A stretch of DNA of 64,000 nt from Scopulariopsis brevicaulis. Taxonomy: Eukaryota; Ascomycota; Sordariomycetes; Microascales; Microascaceae. Shown in pieces: positions 1 to 11,265 of the stretch. Every line of letters starts with the position of its first letter. Positions within the stretch are counted from its first letter, which is position 1. The translations under genes were made by a program, and so were the position numbers. The notes beneath the pieces are model-generated. The model made no database searches. It saw nothing but the letters and a program-made list of their open reading frames with translations, and was not told the origin of the DNA. Where the stretch lies: positions 1 to 64,000 of the forward strand of contig JAGFNX010000007.1 of the NCBI GenBank assembly GCA_017657125.1. The letters run 5' to 3'.

Positions 1-775
1 ANCCCCCCCCCCCCCCCCCCCCCCCCAAAGGGTCGTAATGCAAGGGTAAGCCATGCTCTACCAGTCTCGATCATACCGCACTGCCGGGGACGGGGATATG
101 TTTGCATGGCACAGATGCTTCACGTTACGAGGTACAGCTTGCAGCCAATTTAACTCGTGCCAAGCTCGCGAGCTAATGTTATGCTGTAGTCCATTTAAGA
201 TCCCGGACACCGTAGCACGGATATTTCTTCACGCCGGTAAGACCCCGTAATACCGACTTAGTCCCTTGACGAATGTCACGGCTCGGTAGCGCCGACGACG
301 TTGGCTGACGGTTGATGCTCGAAGAAGTTTCATTAGTCCGGCGTATGTACTTGGTAGTTGCAGCGGCGGCTGATACGAGAGGGGACAATCTGAAGGCTGC
401 AGAGTATCTAGGGCCCACGTTTTCGTAATATCCACGTTTTCTCGTTTTTTGATGACGCGGTAGGGTAGTGGGGTGCCATAGGGGTCGCGTGGCGGAGGGT
501 CATCACCGAGCGGCATCCGCGGCGCTCCGAATCTGCGAGCTCCGCCCCGGTCCCCGGGATTCCGCACCGAACCCCACATAAAAACAGGGGACATCCTACA
601 AGGCGTGAGGCCCGGGGATAGAGTATAAGAAGGACAATGCCGCTACGGGAAATGGCACATGAAGAAACAAGAAACGTCCTGCGTCAAGAAAGAGTCACGA
701 CATCACGCTCCAAAGGTGCAAAACGCGTGCACCCCGCCATTCGTTTGCGAGTTCTGACAGACCTTGATCGTTGCC
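1..775. other. Contig edge and 5' flank of the ABC transporter
   Basis: Base 2 is an N and bases 3-26 are all C, which looks like an assembly or sequencing artefact. There is no TTAGGG/CCCTAA telomere array. The rest holds no supportable gene. A TATA-like TATAAG at 624-629 lies about 150 bp before the ABC transporter start codon. Confidence 0.6.
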
Positions 776-3700
776 ATGGCTGTGTCCGAGAAGCCCCAAA
801 AAGGGGACAAACACGGAACGCCCGCGGCAGACGACCCGCCGAAGGAAAGCTCGGACGCCCTGAAGTCCTACATTGTAGGTTCGCCGTCTTTCCACCGCTG
901 TGCCTCAAGTGCTAAGAAGTTCCTGGGCGGCAGAGGATATTCAGGTATGGCACGTGGACGGAGCATTCGCTGCAGCTTCTAGCTGCTGTGTGTGCGCTGG
1001 CTTCGGGGGTTGGTATGGCGATGGTCAACCTCGTCTTTGGAGAGTTCATTACCGTGATTACCGGATACGCATCTGGTGATTCCGACCCCGCCACTTTTCG
1101 GCGTGAATCCGCTCGACTTGCGTACGTCTACCTCCAACACGCCCGCCCACCCGACAAAGATTACATAGAGCTAACAGTGGATAGACTCTACTTCTTCCTC
1201 ATTGGCCTCGGACGGTTCATCGTCACCTTCGGCTACAGCACCCTCTTCACACTCGCTGCGTACCGAACGACGCGAAACATCCGCCACCTATACGTCAAGG
1301 CCGGCCTCAGCCAGGAGGTCGCCTTCTTCGACGGCGGGACGGGCGGATCGATTGCAATGCAGGCCACCTCCAACGGCCGGCTGATCCAGGCTGGCGTCTC
1401 AGAGAAGCTAGGCCTCGTGGTCCAGGGCCTGTCGGCCTGCATTTCCGCTTTCGTCCTGGCGTTTGTAACGCAGTGGAAGCTTACGCTGATTACGTGCTGC
1501 ATCACGCCGGCGACCATGATCGTCATGGGCATCAGCTCCACCATCGAGGCGTCCATCGAGACCAAGATCCTTAAGGTCCATGCACAGGCCGGGTCCTTTG
1601 CGGAGAGCATCCTCTCTAGCGCCAGGACCGTTAACGCGTTTGCACTCCGCTCTAGACTCATGAACCAGTTCGATGGGTATCTCAAGATGTCGCGGACCCT
1701 TGGCGACAAAAAGAATGCGCTTTTCGGGTGCATGTTCTCCGCGGAGTACTTCATTATCTTTGCGGGCGTGGGACTCTGTTTCTGGCAGGGCATCAAGATG
1801 ATTGCCAATGAGGAAGTCGATGATTTTGGTGACGTCTTCATGTGAGTGGTTCACACTCGATTCGCTTCGCATCCCACCCAGATGCTAACGGTATATCAGT
1901 GTCCTCATGTCAGTCATTGTTGGCGCGACCAGCTTGACTTCTCTTGCCCCCTACCTCATCGACTTCACCCGCGCCGCGTCCGCAGCTGCGGAGCTCTTCA
2001 AACTCATGGACCGCGACTCCCTCATCGACCCGTTCAACGACCTAGGAAACAAGCCAACGAGCGTGACTGGCGACATCGATTTTGATAACGTCACCTTTAG
2101 CTACCCGACACGCCCCGGCGTCACCGTGCTGGACGACTTCAGCCTGCGTATCCCCGCCGGAAAGGTCACGGCTCTTGTTGGGGCCAGTGGGTCGGGCAAG
2201 AGTACCATCATCGGCTTGATCGAGCGGTGGTATAACCCCGACTCTGGAACCGTGAGACTTGACGGCGAGCCGATAGAGAAGCTGAACGTCCGGTGGCTAC
2301 GGCAGCAGGTCCGCCTCGTGCAGCAGGAGCCGGTCCTGTTCATTGGCTCTATCTTTGACAACATCTCGAGTGGCCTCGTCGGCACGCCCTGGGAGAACGA
2401 CAGTCGCGAAGACAAGCTCGAGAGGGTAAAGGAGGCCGCCCGCATCGCGTTTGCTGACGACTTTATCGATGCCCTTCCCCAGAAGTATGATACGCTCATC
2501 GGTGAGCGGGGCGGTTTGTTATCCGGGGGCCAGAAGCAGCGTGTTGCCATCGCCCGGAGCATCGTCTCCCAGCCCCGGATCCTACTCCTCGACGAGGCAA
2601 CGAGCGCCTTGGATCCGGCCGCCGAGGAGATTGTACAGAAGGCACTTGATAATGTCTCGCAGGGGCGCACTACCATCACCATCGCGCACAAGCTGGCCAC
2701 GATCCGCAATGCTGATACTATTGTGGTCATGGACAAGGGTAGAATCGTCGAGAAGGGGGCGCACAGCGAGCTGTTGGCCATGGGCGGTGCCTATTCGCGG
2801 CTTGTCAAGGCCCAGGATCTTTCCGTGTCGAAGCAGGCCTCCGATAGCGATTCCGATGACACGGTGGAGAAGTCTGAAGCTGAACCCCTCGAGATGGCCA
2901 CGACTTTGACACGGTACTCGACAACGACGAAGGGCCGCATGGAGAACCAGGTGGCTCGGGATGACTACGATAACTGGAAGCCGGTCGGACTCCTAGGGAC
3001 CATTGGACGGTTGGTTCTGTCGACTCCGGAACTAAAGTGGGCATACCTGTTTCTCTTGGTAGGATGTCTAGGCGCAGGTAACAACAACTTCACTCGCAAC
3101 TACACAAGTGTATTCCACGCTAACCGAGTCGCGCAGGCGCTGCGTACCCCGGCCAGGCCATCTTGATGTCGAGGTTTATCGAAGTGTTCCAGTTCACTGG
3201 TTCCGAGATGCGGAAGAAGGGGAACTTCTTCTCGCTCATGTTCCTCGTCATGGGAATCGGCGCCCTGGTAGTCTACTTTGTTGTCGGATGGAGCTCAAAT
3301 ATCGTTGCCCAGGTAGGCCTCCCTTGTCACTGCTTCTGTCTCCCGCATTCTTACTGACCATGTGTTAGACAATGAACCAGAAATACAGGCGCGAGATCGT
3401 CAACAACATGCTGAAGCAGGACCTTCAATTCTTCGACCGCCCCGAGAACACTACCGGCGCCCTGACCAGCCGAGCGGACTCTTACCCGCAAGCCGTATTC
3501 GAGCTGATGGGCTTCACCGTCGCCATGATCCTCATAGCTACACTCGGTGTGGTGTCGTGTTCTGTCGTGGCGCTGGCGTACGGGTGGAGGCTCGGCGTCG
3601 TTATCGTCTTTGCCGGGCTGCCGCCTCTGCTGCTCTCTGGGTATATCCGCATCCGGCTAGAGGCCGCCATGGACAGGAGGATTTCTAAGCGGTTTGCGAC

Positions 3701-5130
3701 GAGCTCGTCTATTGCATCGGAGGCTGTCAATGCGATCCGGACGGTATCGTCGTTGGCAATTGAGCCTGATGTCTTGCAGCGGTATACGAATGAGCTGAAC
3801 CAAGCCGTCAACGACGCGACGAAGCCGTTGCTGCTCGTCATGCTGGCCTTTTCGTTTACGCAAACTGTCGAGTATTCCTTCATGGCCTTGGGATTCTGGT
3901 TCGTACTTTTCCTTTTATCCATATTACTCCTTCTCCCGCATGTTTCCCCGTGTTGAGCAACATACTTAAACCTCGAGTCCTAATGCTGACATCTCGTGTC
4001 GGAACAGGTACGGATGCCGTCTAGTTTCGTTCGGCGACATGGACATGGTCAGCTTCTTTGTCGCATTCCTGGGAGTGTTCTTTTCCGGTCAACAGGCGTC
4101 AATCCTCTTCGGGTTCTCCAGCAGTAAGGGCACCTCTTTTGAGAATCTTGCGAAACGACCCCTGCTAATAGCTGGCCCAGGCATGACTAAGGCGACGAAC
4201 GCGGCCAACTACCTCTTCTGGCTTGAACAACTCGAGCCAACCATCCGGGAGACGCCTGGGAATCGTGACATCGGTCCGTCTGGTTACAAGAGTATGGACA
4301 TCGATAGGATACAGTTCTCCTACCCTATGCGGCCGAATACCCGTGTACTTCGAGGCGTCAACCTCAAAGTAAGCATACAAATATCCACATTATCACTAGA
4401 AGCGTTGCTCTTCCCCTACGACATCCAGCCCGGCTTGCTGACATATTGGCTTTAGATCACTCAGGGCCAATTCGTTGCTTTCGTCGGCGCCTCGGGCTGC
4501 GGCAAGAGCACAATGATCGCCATGCTCCAGCGCTTCTACGACCCCGTCACGGGCCACCTGAACATAGACGGCACGCCCCTCGACGCGATGAACCCCTGGC
4601 TCTACCGGGGCCAGGTGGCCCTCGTGCAGCAGGAGCCCACGCTATACCCCGGCTCCATCCGCGAGAACATCTCCATGGGGATACCCACCGAGGACCCCTC
4701 CTCCATATCCGAGGATAGCATTATCGCCGCCTGTCGCGCCGCCAACGCCTGGGACTTCATCTGCTCGCTCCCCGCCGGCCTCGATACCCCCTGCGGGAGC
4801 AATGGGCTGCAGCTCTCGGGCGGCCAGCGCCAGCGCATCGCCATCTCGAGGGCCCTGATCCGGAACCCGCGGCTTTTGCTCCTTGACGAGGCCACGAGTG
4901 CTTTGGACACGACTTCGGAACGGATCGTGCAGGATGCGTTGAACGAGGCGGCTGCAGCGGGTGATCGGATCACTATTGCCGTTGCGCATCGTCTGTCGAC
5001 TATTAGGCACGCCGACATCATTTGCGTGTTCCACGGAGGCAAGATTGTGGAAGCTGGGACTCACGAAGAGCTTCTTTCGAGTGGGACGATGTACAGGAAG
5101 ATGTGCGAGGCACAGAACTTGGACGGGTAA
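776..5130 (+). CDS. ABCB-type full ABC transporter (multidrug resistance family)
   Basis: ATP-driven exporter predicted in the plasma membrane, with TMD-NBD-TMD-NBD layout and 1268 aa after splicing. Exons: 776-874, 934-1121, 1185-1841, 1900-3077, 3137-3312, 3369-3898, 4008-4123, 4181-4368, 4456-5130. Eight GT-AG introns close in frame and restore family motifs at every junction, for example SYI/RIFRYGTW and FW/YGCRLVSFG. NBD1 (about residue 400-560) has Walker A GASGSGKS, signature LSGGQKQR and Walker B ILLLDEATSALD. NBD2 (about 1045-1200) has GASGCGKS, LSGGQRQR and LLLLDEATSALD, so both ATP sites look intact. The start is the ATG at 776 in a good GCCATGG context; a TTG lies just upstream. 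It converges with a glycosyltransferase gene 501 bp away. Substrate unknown; members of this family export drugs, toxins or peptides. Confidence 0.93.
1122..1184 (+). other. In-frame, stop-free intron of the ABC transporter
   Basis: This 63-nt intron has a GTACGT donor, a GCTAAC branch site and a TAG acceptor. It is a multiple of three and contains no in-frame stop, so a retained copy would still be translated. Removing it restores the conserved ARLALYFFLIGLGRF stretch, so splicing is the favoured reading. Confidence 0.8.
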
Positions 5131-5631
5131 CTTCACAGAGCCAGGTATCGCGCTGGTATTTCCTTACGTTAAGACAGCTAGAGAGTGGTTTCCTTTGTTT
5201 TGGTGGATATACATAGACTTTGCATATACTAGATTGGTTTAATGGTGGCTAGATTAGAATACAGCCGAGCTTCATTCGCGTCCGCTACGCGCAGAAATGA
5301 TATTCTGGTGTTTGTCGTGGGTTCGACTTGTCGTTCAGCTCCATCTTAATGCCCATATTATCTGTGATTGTGTTTTCCCCGTGGTGGTTCTCGGAAAGAT
5401 ACAGCATGACTGTGCTCATGACGGACTAGAGTATATGCCGTTGTTGTCTGCTCAGTCTGTGCCCATGTTGGTGAAAATGGTCATGGCGGGATTCGGGCAT
5501 GAAGAGGTGTATATATGGAAGGCTTATAGAAAAGATCCTTGTCACGATTGATCTCTCATCATTTTGAGTTGAGACTTGGCGCTAAGACGCTGTCGCCTCG
5601 TGCGTATTTCTTCTTTTTTACCACTATCCTG
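5131..5631. other. Convergent 3' intergenic region
   Basis: Spacer between two genes that end towards each other. It should hold both 3' UTRs and polyadenylation signals. No gene seen. Confidence 0.6.
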
Positions 5632-8498
5632 TTACACCTTATAGAACGCCTGCATAGCAGCAGAGCCGAGCCCGCTTTTTCTCTCCTGCTCAACACGTAG
5701 CAGATATGCCCCCTCCTCACGCCTCCTCTCCAGAATGAGGGCTCCCGTACTCGATGTAAAGGTACGTATCTCCTGGTAGATTCCCTGGAACGGATACGCA
5801 ACAAGTGCAAGGGGTGCTACAAGCAGTCAGCGGCCAGAGTCCGTACGGTCACAAGAGGTTTTACTCACCAGACAAGACCTTGGAGACAAACCCGGCTGTC
5901 CCCTTCCCGAGGCCCTTTGCTGCACCCACGGCGCCCTCCTTCGCGGCGCCCTTGTAGGGCTGGATGACGAGGTCGGTCATACCGCCCGCGATTCCGGTGA
6001 CGAAGCCTTTCCCGCCCGCTACTGCGCCGGATTTCCACCCGCGTATCGCCTCGTGATCCTTCACCTCTTCGCCATATAGCCTCGGCACCGCGCGCAGTCC
6101 GTCGGCGGCCGAGAGGGGAATGTCGAGCAGTACTCCCTTCGTGTACGCTTTGAAGAAGCCGCCCACGCCTGACGCCGACGAAGTAGTCAGCGCGGCAGCT
6201 GTTCCCCAGCAACCCCGTTTCCTGGCCGGCCCCGCGAGTCCGTTCGCGGGGTCACCGCCGAGGACGATGTGTGCGGGGAGCTGGGGCCCGGGCTGGAGGG
6301 GGTCGGGATCGGGTGTCGAGGGTGGGTCGGGGGTCTCTCGGGGGTTCAGCGAGCGGTAGGTTTTGACGGGCTTCACGATGATGTCGGTCGTTGAGAGGAG
6401 CATGCCCTTTCCGGTGCTCAGTGTTGCGGAGGCGACGCCCGTGACAGGGTCCCAGCGGTTATTCTTGATCTCGACGTGGTGAACGGCGAACCTAGTCCTG
6501 ATTAGCGAAAATCCAGCATTCTGGTGGCATTCGGGCACTCACGGCTTCAGCTGCCTCTTCGTAACTAGCGAAGCGTCCATCAGGGCCTCCCCCGCGATCT
6601 TCGACATCTTGACGAGCTTTCTCTTCGACTTGTAAAGCCACACAGCCGGCCGGTCGGGGAATATGTCGCAGCGGACGTTGTAGGAGAGGATGTGCTCGTG
6701 GAAGGACCGGACGGCCTGTTGCACGCCGTTCTCGGACTGGATGCTTGCGGCTATTCGTCCCGCGGCGGTCAATGCTTCTGGGGTCAAGCAGTAGCGTATT
6801 GCTTCAGTGAGGTTCTCGATGGTTATGTCTTTTTGCGGGATTGGGTCGGGCCCTGCGCCTGCCGTTGCGACCATTTTGCCCCAGAATGGTTGGCTGTAGT
6901 GGGTCAGTGGAATTGCTTCCTCCTTGTGGTCAAGACCAACTTACTCTCCAAAGAAGGGGACGATGGTGGTGGGCCGTCCATTCAGTAGGCCGCAGGCTGT
7001 CGTACCAGCTCCGCCGTGGTGGATTACGGCAGATACGTTTTGAAATAGCCACTCGTGGGGGCAGTCGCCCAGGTAGAACACGTCCCTCTGTGCGTTCGGT
7101 CCAACGACATCCGCGCCAAGGTTACTCCAGCCCTTGGAGATGATCGCCCGTACGCCAGCCTTGCGAATGGAGCTCACAATGGTGTCGGTCAGTCGTTCTG
7201 GGTCGTCGAGCACGATGCTGCCAAATCCAATGTATATTGGTGTGGGACCCTCCTGGAGCCAGGCGGCGAGATCGGCAGGCGGAGTGTAATCCGCGGGCTC
7301 CCGGAAGAAGAAACCGCAGATGTCTTCAGGGTTGTCAGCTATTGTTTCGTCGAGGGAAGGAATATGGTCTTACCGATATTGGATGGCCAGTCGCTGGGCT
7401 TAGGAACCAGCGCTGGCGACCAGCAGTACGTAACGGGTACCCGTAGTGTCTCGAGGAGTTTTGGGGCTTCAGACGACGGGACTGGCTCGAGGTCGATCGT
7501 GGCTCTCCACTCATTGATAACATCACCGAGTCTACCCCAGCATAGTTGTCAGCGCTGTTCATCGCGCCCCGTCTTCGGGAAGTTGAGGAACTCACCCCTG
7601 CCACGTCATCCACTCCACCAGCCAAAACGAGGCATAGTTTGCAACGCCCGGGTCGATACCGTTCCCGCGGACCGCCACGTTCGCCAAGGGATGCGAAAAG
7701 TGTCTCGTGCTCGTCCACGGCATCGTGAACATGACGTGTAGCGGAATCGACAGCGCCTGCGCGCAGTGCACATGCGCGAAACTGGGCGGGTTGGCAATGA
7801 TGGCGTCGGCTACGAACGGCGCGCCGGTGACCTCGTCGGGATCGATGCACGACCGCCAGCACCCCTCCAGTATCGTCCGGACCATGACCCGCTTCTGCTG
7901 CACATCGCCCGCGAGGAGGCTGTCCATGCTGGGGATGAGGCCGGGGTTCTTGACCATGAAGGCCATTAGTTCCGCGGGGTCGCCTCCGATGGAGAAGAAC
8001 TCGAGCCCCGAGGAGAGGACGAAGGAGCGAAAGGTTTCGTGAGTTGCGATTCGGACGCGATGTCCTGTTGATTGGAGGGCTGCGCCGAGGGCGAGGAAGG
8101 GCTGGACGTCGCCTCTGCTGCCGACGACTTGGATTACTATGTTCAGCCGGATGGAGGACTTTTCTTGTTTCGGAGGGGAGGTCTTGTGGGTATGTGTCGA
8201 GCTGTCAACGGTGGGACTCTGGCTGTCGACTGGCGTGTACTGAGGAGGTGGCGTAGAGGGACGGTCGGCCTTGTGGAGTTCGTCGATCGAGGCGTCTTGT
8301 TGGATTAGTTTGCTGGCGATACGGCTGATTGTCGAGTCGACGACGAAATCGACGCGGCCGTCGTCTGGGTACGTTAGTGGGTGATTGAAGTAAACTGGAT
8401 GAATGGGTGAACTAACCTCTTACGGTTGTTCTGTCTGCGATTATGGATCGAGTGAAGAGACCCGAGGGCCTTGCGGCCTCGGCTTGTTTGTCGCTCAT
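5632..8498 (-). CDS. UDP-glycosyltransferase, GT28/sterol glucosyltransferase-like
   Basis: Predicted to transfer sugar from a nucleotide sugar to a lipid, sterol or secondary metabolite. The product is 850 aa. Exons in coding order: 8498-8417, 8364-7596, 7531-7374, 7323-6945, 6893-6543, 6497-5869, 5816-5632. The GT28 N-domain starts near residue 103 (QVVGSRGDVQPFLALG). The sugar-donor region near residue 425-470 shows HHGGAGTTACGLLNGRP and, across a splice junction, FFGDQPFWGKMV. From about residue 685 there is a Gly/Lys-rich C-terminal domain (KSGAVAGGKGFVTG...DLVIQPYKGA) seen in large fungal members of this group. The first donor is GTTAGT at 8416-8411, not the nearer GTAAGA, because only that choice gives RDDGRVDF in frame. 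It is convergent with the ABC transporter, consistent with conjugation plus export, but that link is inference. Confidence 0.92.
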
Positions 8499-10012
8499 GA
8501 TGCCTGTGGCGGGTGTGAATGGATGTATTAAAGCGTGTAATTAATCGTCGCAGATTGGAGATAATATGGATGCGGAAATGGAATGAAGAGGCTAGGTAGG
8601 ATAATGAGAGGTGGTGGGAGCGAGTGGCTTCGTTTAGACTAAGAAGCAAAGGTAAGGATTCAATGCAGGCCACAGGCTTATATCATGTCGCAGAAAAGTC
8701 ACAGCTCTCGTAATTCGTATTTAGAAGAAGCTTGCTACGCTGACGAATCTGCCATTCCGCGGAACTCGCAGCCCAACTCACTTGGGGTGTCCAAAACTAG
8801 TTCGCTCGGGAACGACATATACGCGTATCAGCCGGAAGCCAATTACGACGGCGATACCGAATGCCAAGTCTCCGCGCGCCGCCGCTGCGGCGGATGTGCG
8901 AACAAGTACGTGGATACGCGTATAGCAGGGCCACAGGGCAGATCGACCCACACGGATGATACCGATCGGCGCGGATAATAAGTGTGCTTACGGCTGGTCT
9001 CAGCTGCCAATCCGGGACTCAGCTGCCATTTCGGGACCAATTTGTTCAGTCCTCAGTTGTTCGTAGAGGATCCGTTACGGTTTTTTCTTATCTCATGTTT
9101 GCGTCGAGTCTAAAATGACGAGACTTGACGGTTAATCGGGGAGCCAAGTAGAATAAGCCCGAATACGCCAATCCCGGCTGTTGACTCGAGAGAGGTTGTT
9201 TAAATCTGTGAGACTGTAAGGCGTATCCACTTGTTTGACCATGCCAGACCCCATGGTGGGTCTGATCGGCCCCCTCACCGTCGAGTGGCTCGAGCTAGTC
9301 AATACCTCCAGTATTAAATCTCACTCACATTCGACCAGGCGGCTGGATACGGGTGCACGATTGACGAGTGGCCTGCAGGGGTCCACGCCGTCCACTCGTA
9401 GCAGCGGGAGTGGATTTTCATAGGGCGGTGGTGGAGCTATGCCCGAATGGTGTGAACGCTGCTGGCTTGGCATGGCCACTGCCGGGACCTCCCTGTATGA
9501 AAAGTGGTGTTTCTTCACGGACCCTGCACCCGGTGTATTAGCGGGCCGAGTCTAAGCCCCGCCGCGCTATGAGGGACTGGGTTACGTGTCTCGGGGTGTG
9601 TTTGAGCCTAAAAGAGTTTAGTGTTGGGGTATTCCCAACGGTGCTTCGAGCACATGGCGTAGGCTTGTAGCAGCCCTACTATTTATGGCCAAGGCATGGG
9701 TGCTTGCAGTCAGTCTTAAGGAGTCGAGGGACGAAAGAACGTCGAGAGTATAATAGTGACCAGATGACGCGAGATACGAACGAAAGGCACCGTGGATTGA
9801 AAACCGAGCGGAAAAGAGTACGAGTGTTTACTATGTGACATACTGGCCGTCTAGTTAACCAACATGTGATACTTTGTAAGAGGCGGGGAAACTATCGTGT
9901 TATTCCAGGCGACGCATGGCCGTATCGCACGCATGGTCGCATAACCATCTTGCTCTAGATTCCGGGCGAGAATTCACATCCGAAAATCGCGTCGATTCTT
10001 TCCGGGGGCAGA
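8499..10012. other. Gene-poor spacer upstream of the glycosyltransferase
   Basis: No supportable gene. A 97-codon frame at 8685-8978 has no recognisable domain and no good splice context. A 19-bp tandem repeat sits near 9.0 kb and is listed separately. Confidence 0.5.
8999..9036. repeat. Two-copy 19-bp tandem repeat
   Basis: Copy 1 (8999-9017) reads CTCAGCTGCCAATCCGGGA and copy 2 (9018-9036) reads CTCAGCTGCCATTTCGGGA, which differ at three positions. Related CATTTCGGG-like motifs recur near 18.34 kb. It may be debris of a mobile element, but no transposase or terminal repeats are visible. Confidence 0.6.
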
Positions 10013-10501
10013 CTATAGTATAGCGCAGCAACCACTCTCCCTTTCGCGCTGCACCTCCCTCTCGTGGCTTTCCTGGATCTCCTTCTCCCTTTCCCTTTGT
10101 CCCTTCGCCTCTATCTCCCCAACTTGTTTCTCTTGCTCTTTCCGCTCTAGCTCCTCGTGCTCCCTCCTCTGGGCCTCGAATACTATCGATATTAATTAGT
10201 ATCGTAAGGTAAAGCTGGATATACCTAGGACGTACTGCGTTCGTGCTGGTCGCAGTGTGGCTTGGAAGTGTTACTGAATGCTGCGTAGGCGTCGGTCGAG
10301 TATGTGTCTATGATGGCGAGGTAATGTCGTCAGCGAGGCCTTATCATGATGCAGTACTCGATTCCGCGTAGGGGGTCGACGGACACGGCATCCTGTGCTC
10401 AGCGTAGTATCTTATGAGAGCCATTTGGACTTACGCATTCCGCACCAGGACGAGCGGTTCGCGAACTCGCCGTCGAATCCCTTGCGATTACACTGGACCA
10501 T
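10013..10501 (-). CDS. Small Cys/His protein with charged helix and C-terminal CaaX-like box
   Basis: A 102-aa product not present as a single open frame. Exons in coding order: 10501-10435, 10307-10236, 10182-10013. Intron 1 (127 nt) has GTAAGT and a CGCTGAC branch before its TAG acceptor. Intron 2 (53 nt) has GTACGT, ACTAAT and TAG. The N-terminal half carries spaced Cys/His residues (VQC, WCGMH, HCDQH), suggesting a small metal-binding fold. The second half is a long Glu/Arg/Lys-rich helix or coiled coil. The last residues are GCCAIL, a CaaX-type ending (CAIL, Leu last) that in other proteins directs geranylgeranylation, with a neighbouring Cys that could be acylated. I chose the ATG at 10501 (AAAATGG). 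An in-frame ATG at 10639 would add 46 residues. No family recognised, and membrane targeting is inference. Confidence 0.6.
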
Positions 10502-11265
10502 TTTCGGAATGTAGAAGTGGCACGTTGGGCAGAGTGAGTACACCAGAAGTCGAGATTTTTGTCGACTCGTCGTCACGAGTCGCCGGCGGAATTGAATTTG
10601 TAGCACCCCGAAGCCCCAGAAATGCCTGTATTTCTCCATTTCCGCCACGAGAAGCGAGACGGGGCTAGGTCTGCTTTATACAGAAAACGTGTTGGAGATC
10701 TCAGCCACTATGCATGGCGGTTCGGGACGCATGGTGGTTCGGGGTGCCTGTAAAAGCCCGTGTGACAATGGGCGGCCCTTCCCGCATCGTCCCGATCAAT
10801 GGTGGGCATACCCATTCCCAGCAAACCTAAAACAGAAACCCTTGCGTCAAACATGCATGCCTGCGTAGGACGAGGGCTGAGTACGACACCGTGCATTTCG
10901 TCAAAGCCTGATGCTATCGGTGGGTGGGCGATGTAGGATTGGATAAACCATCTGCAGCACATGAAACGAAGGGAGTCGAGCAACAAGACGACCACAGATG
11001 CAATGAGAGGTCAAACTGGTCCTATCCAAGTGCGAAATAAACCATGGGCAAGTCTGATAACTTCAGACAACTCGGGCGAGAGCGCATTACAACTGAGAGA
11101 TGCAAGATTATTGGTTGCTTTAAGATTGTCTATAAAATCAGAAACTACCACGGCCGCCTTCGTACAATGCAAATAACCCCATCTAGAACGAACTTATATA
11201 AACGCTGCATGACAATACCCCATTATCCAATAAACTGTAGCCCGTAACAATGCATCCCGTATCCA
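10502..11265. other. Spacer between the small CaaX gene and the permease 3' end
   Basis: Contains the promoter side of the small gene and the 3' UTR side of the permease. No further gene seen. Confidence 0.5.

Noticed and set aside
1..60. Possible telomere at the contig end
   Set aside because: Pure C run with no TTAGGG or CCCTAA repeats.
2101..2781. 226-codon open frame antisense to the ABC transporter
   Set aside because: Shadow of the first nucleotide-binding domain.
8685..8978. 97-codon open frame on the plus strand
   Set aside because: No recognisable motif, no clear promoter element and no splice partners.
10502..10639. Longer N-terminus for the small CaaX protein starting at 10639
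   Set aside because: The extra 46 residues are Arg-rich and unpatterned; the downstream ATG begins the Cys/His region in a good context. Kept only as an alternative.
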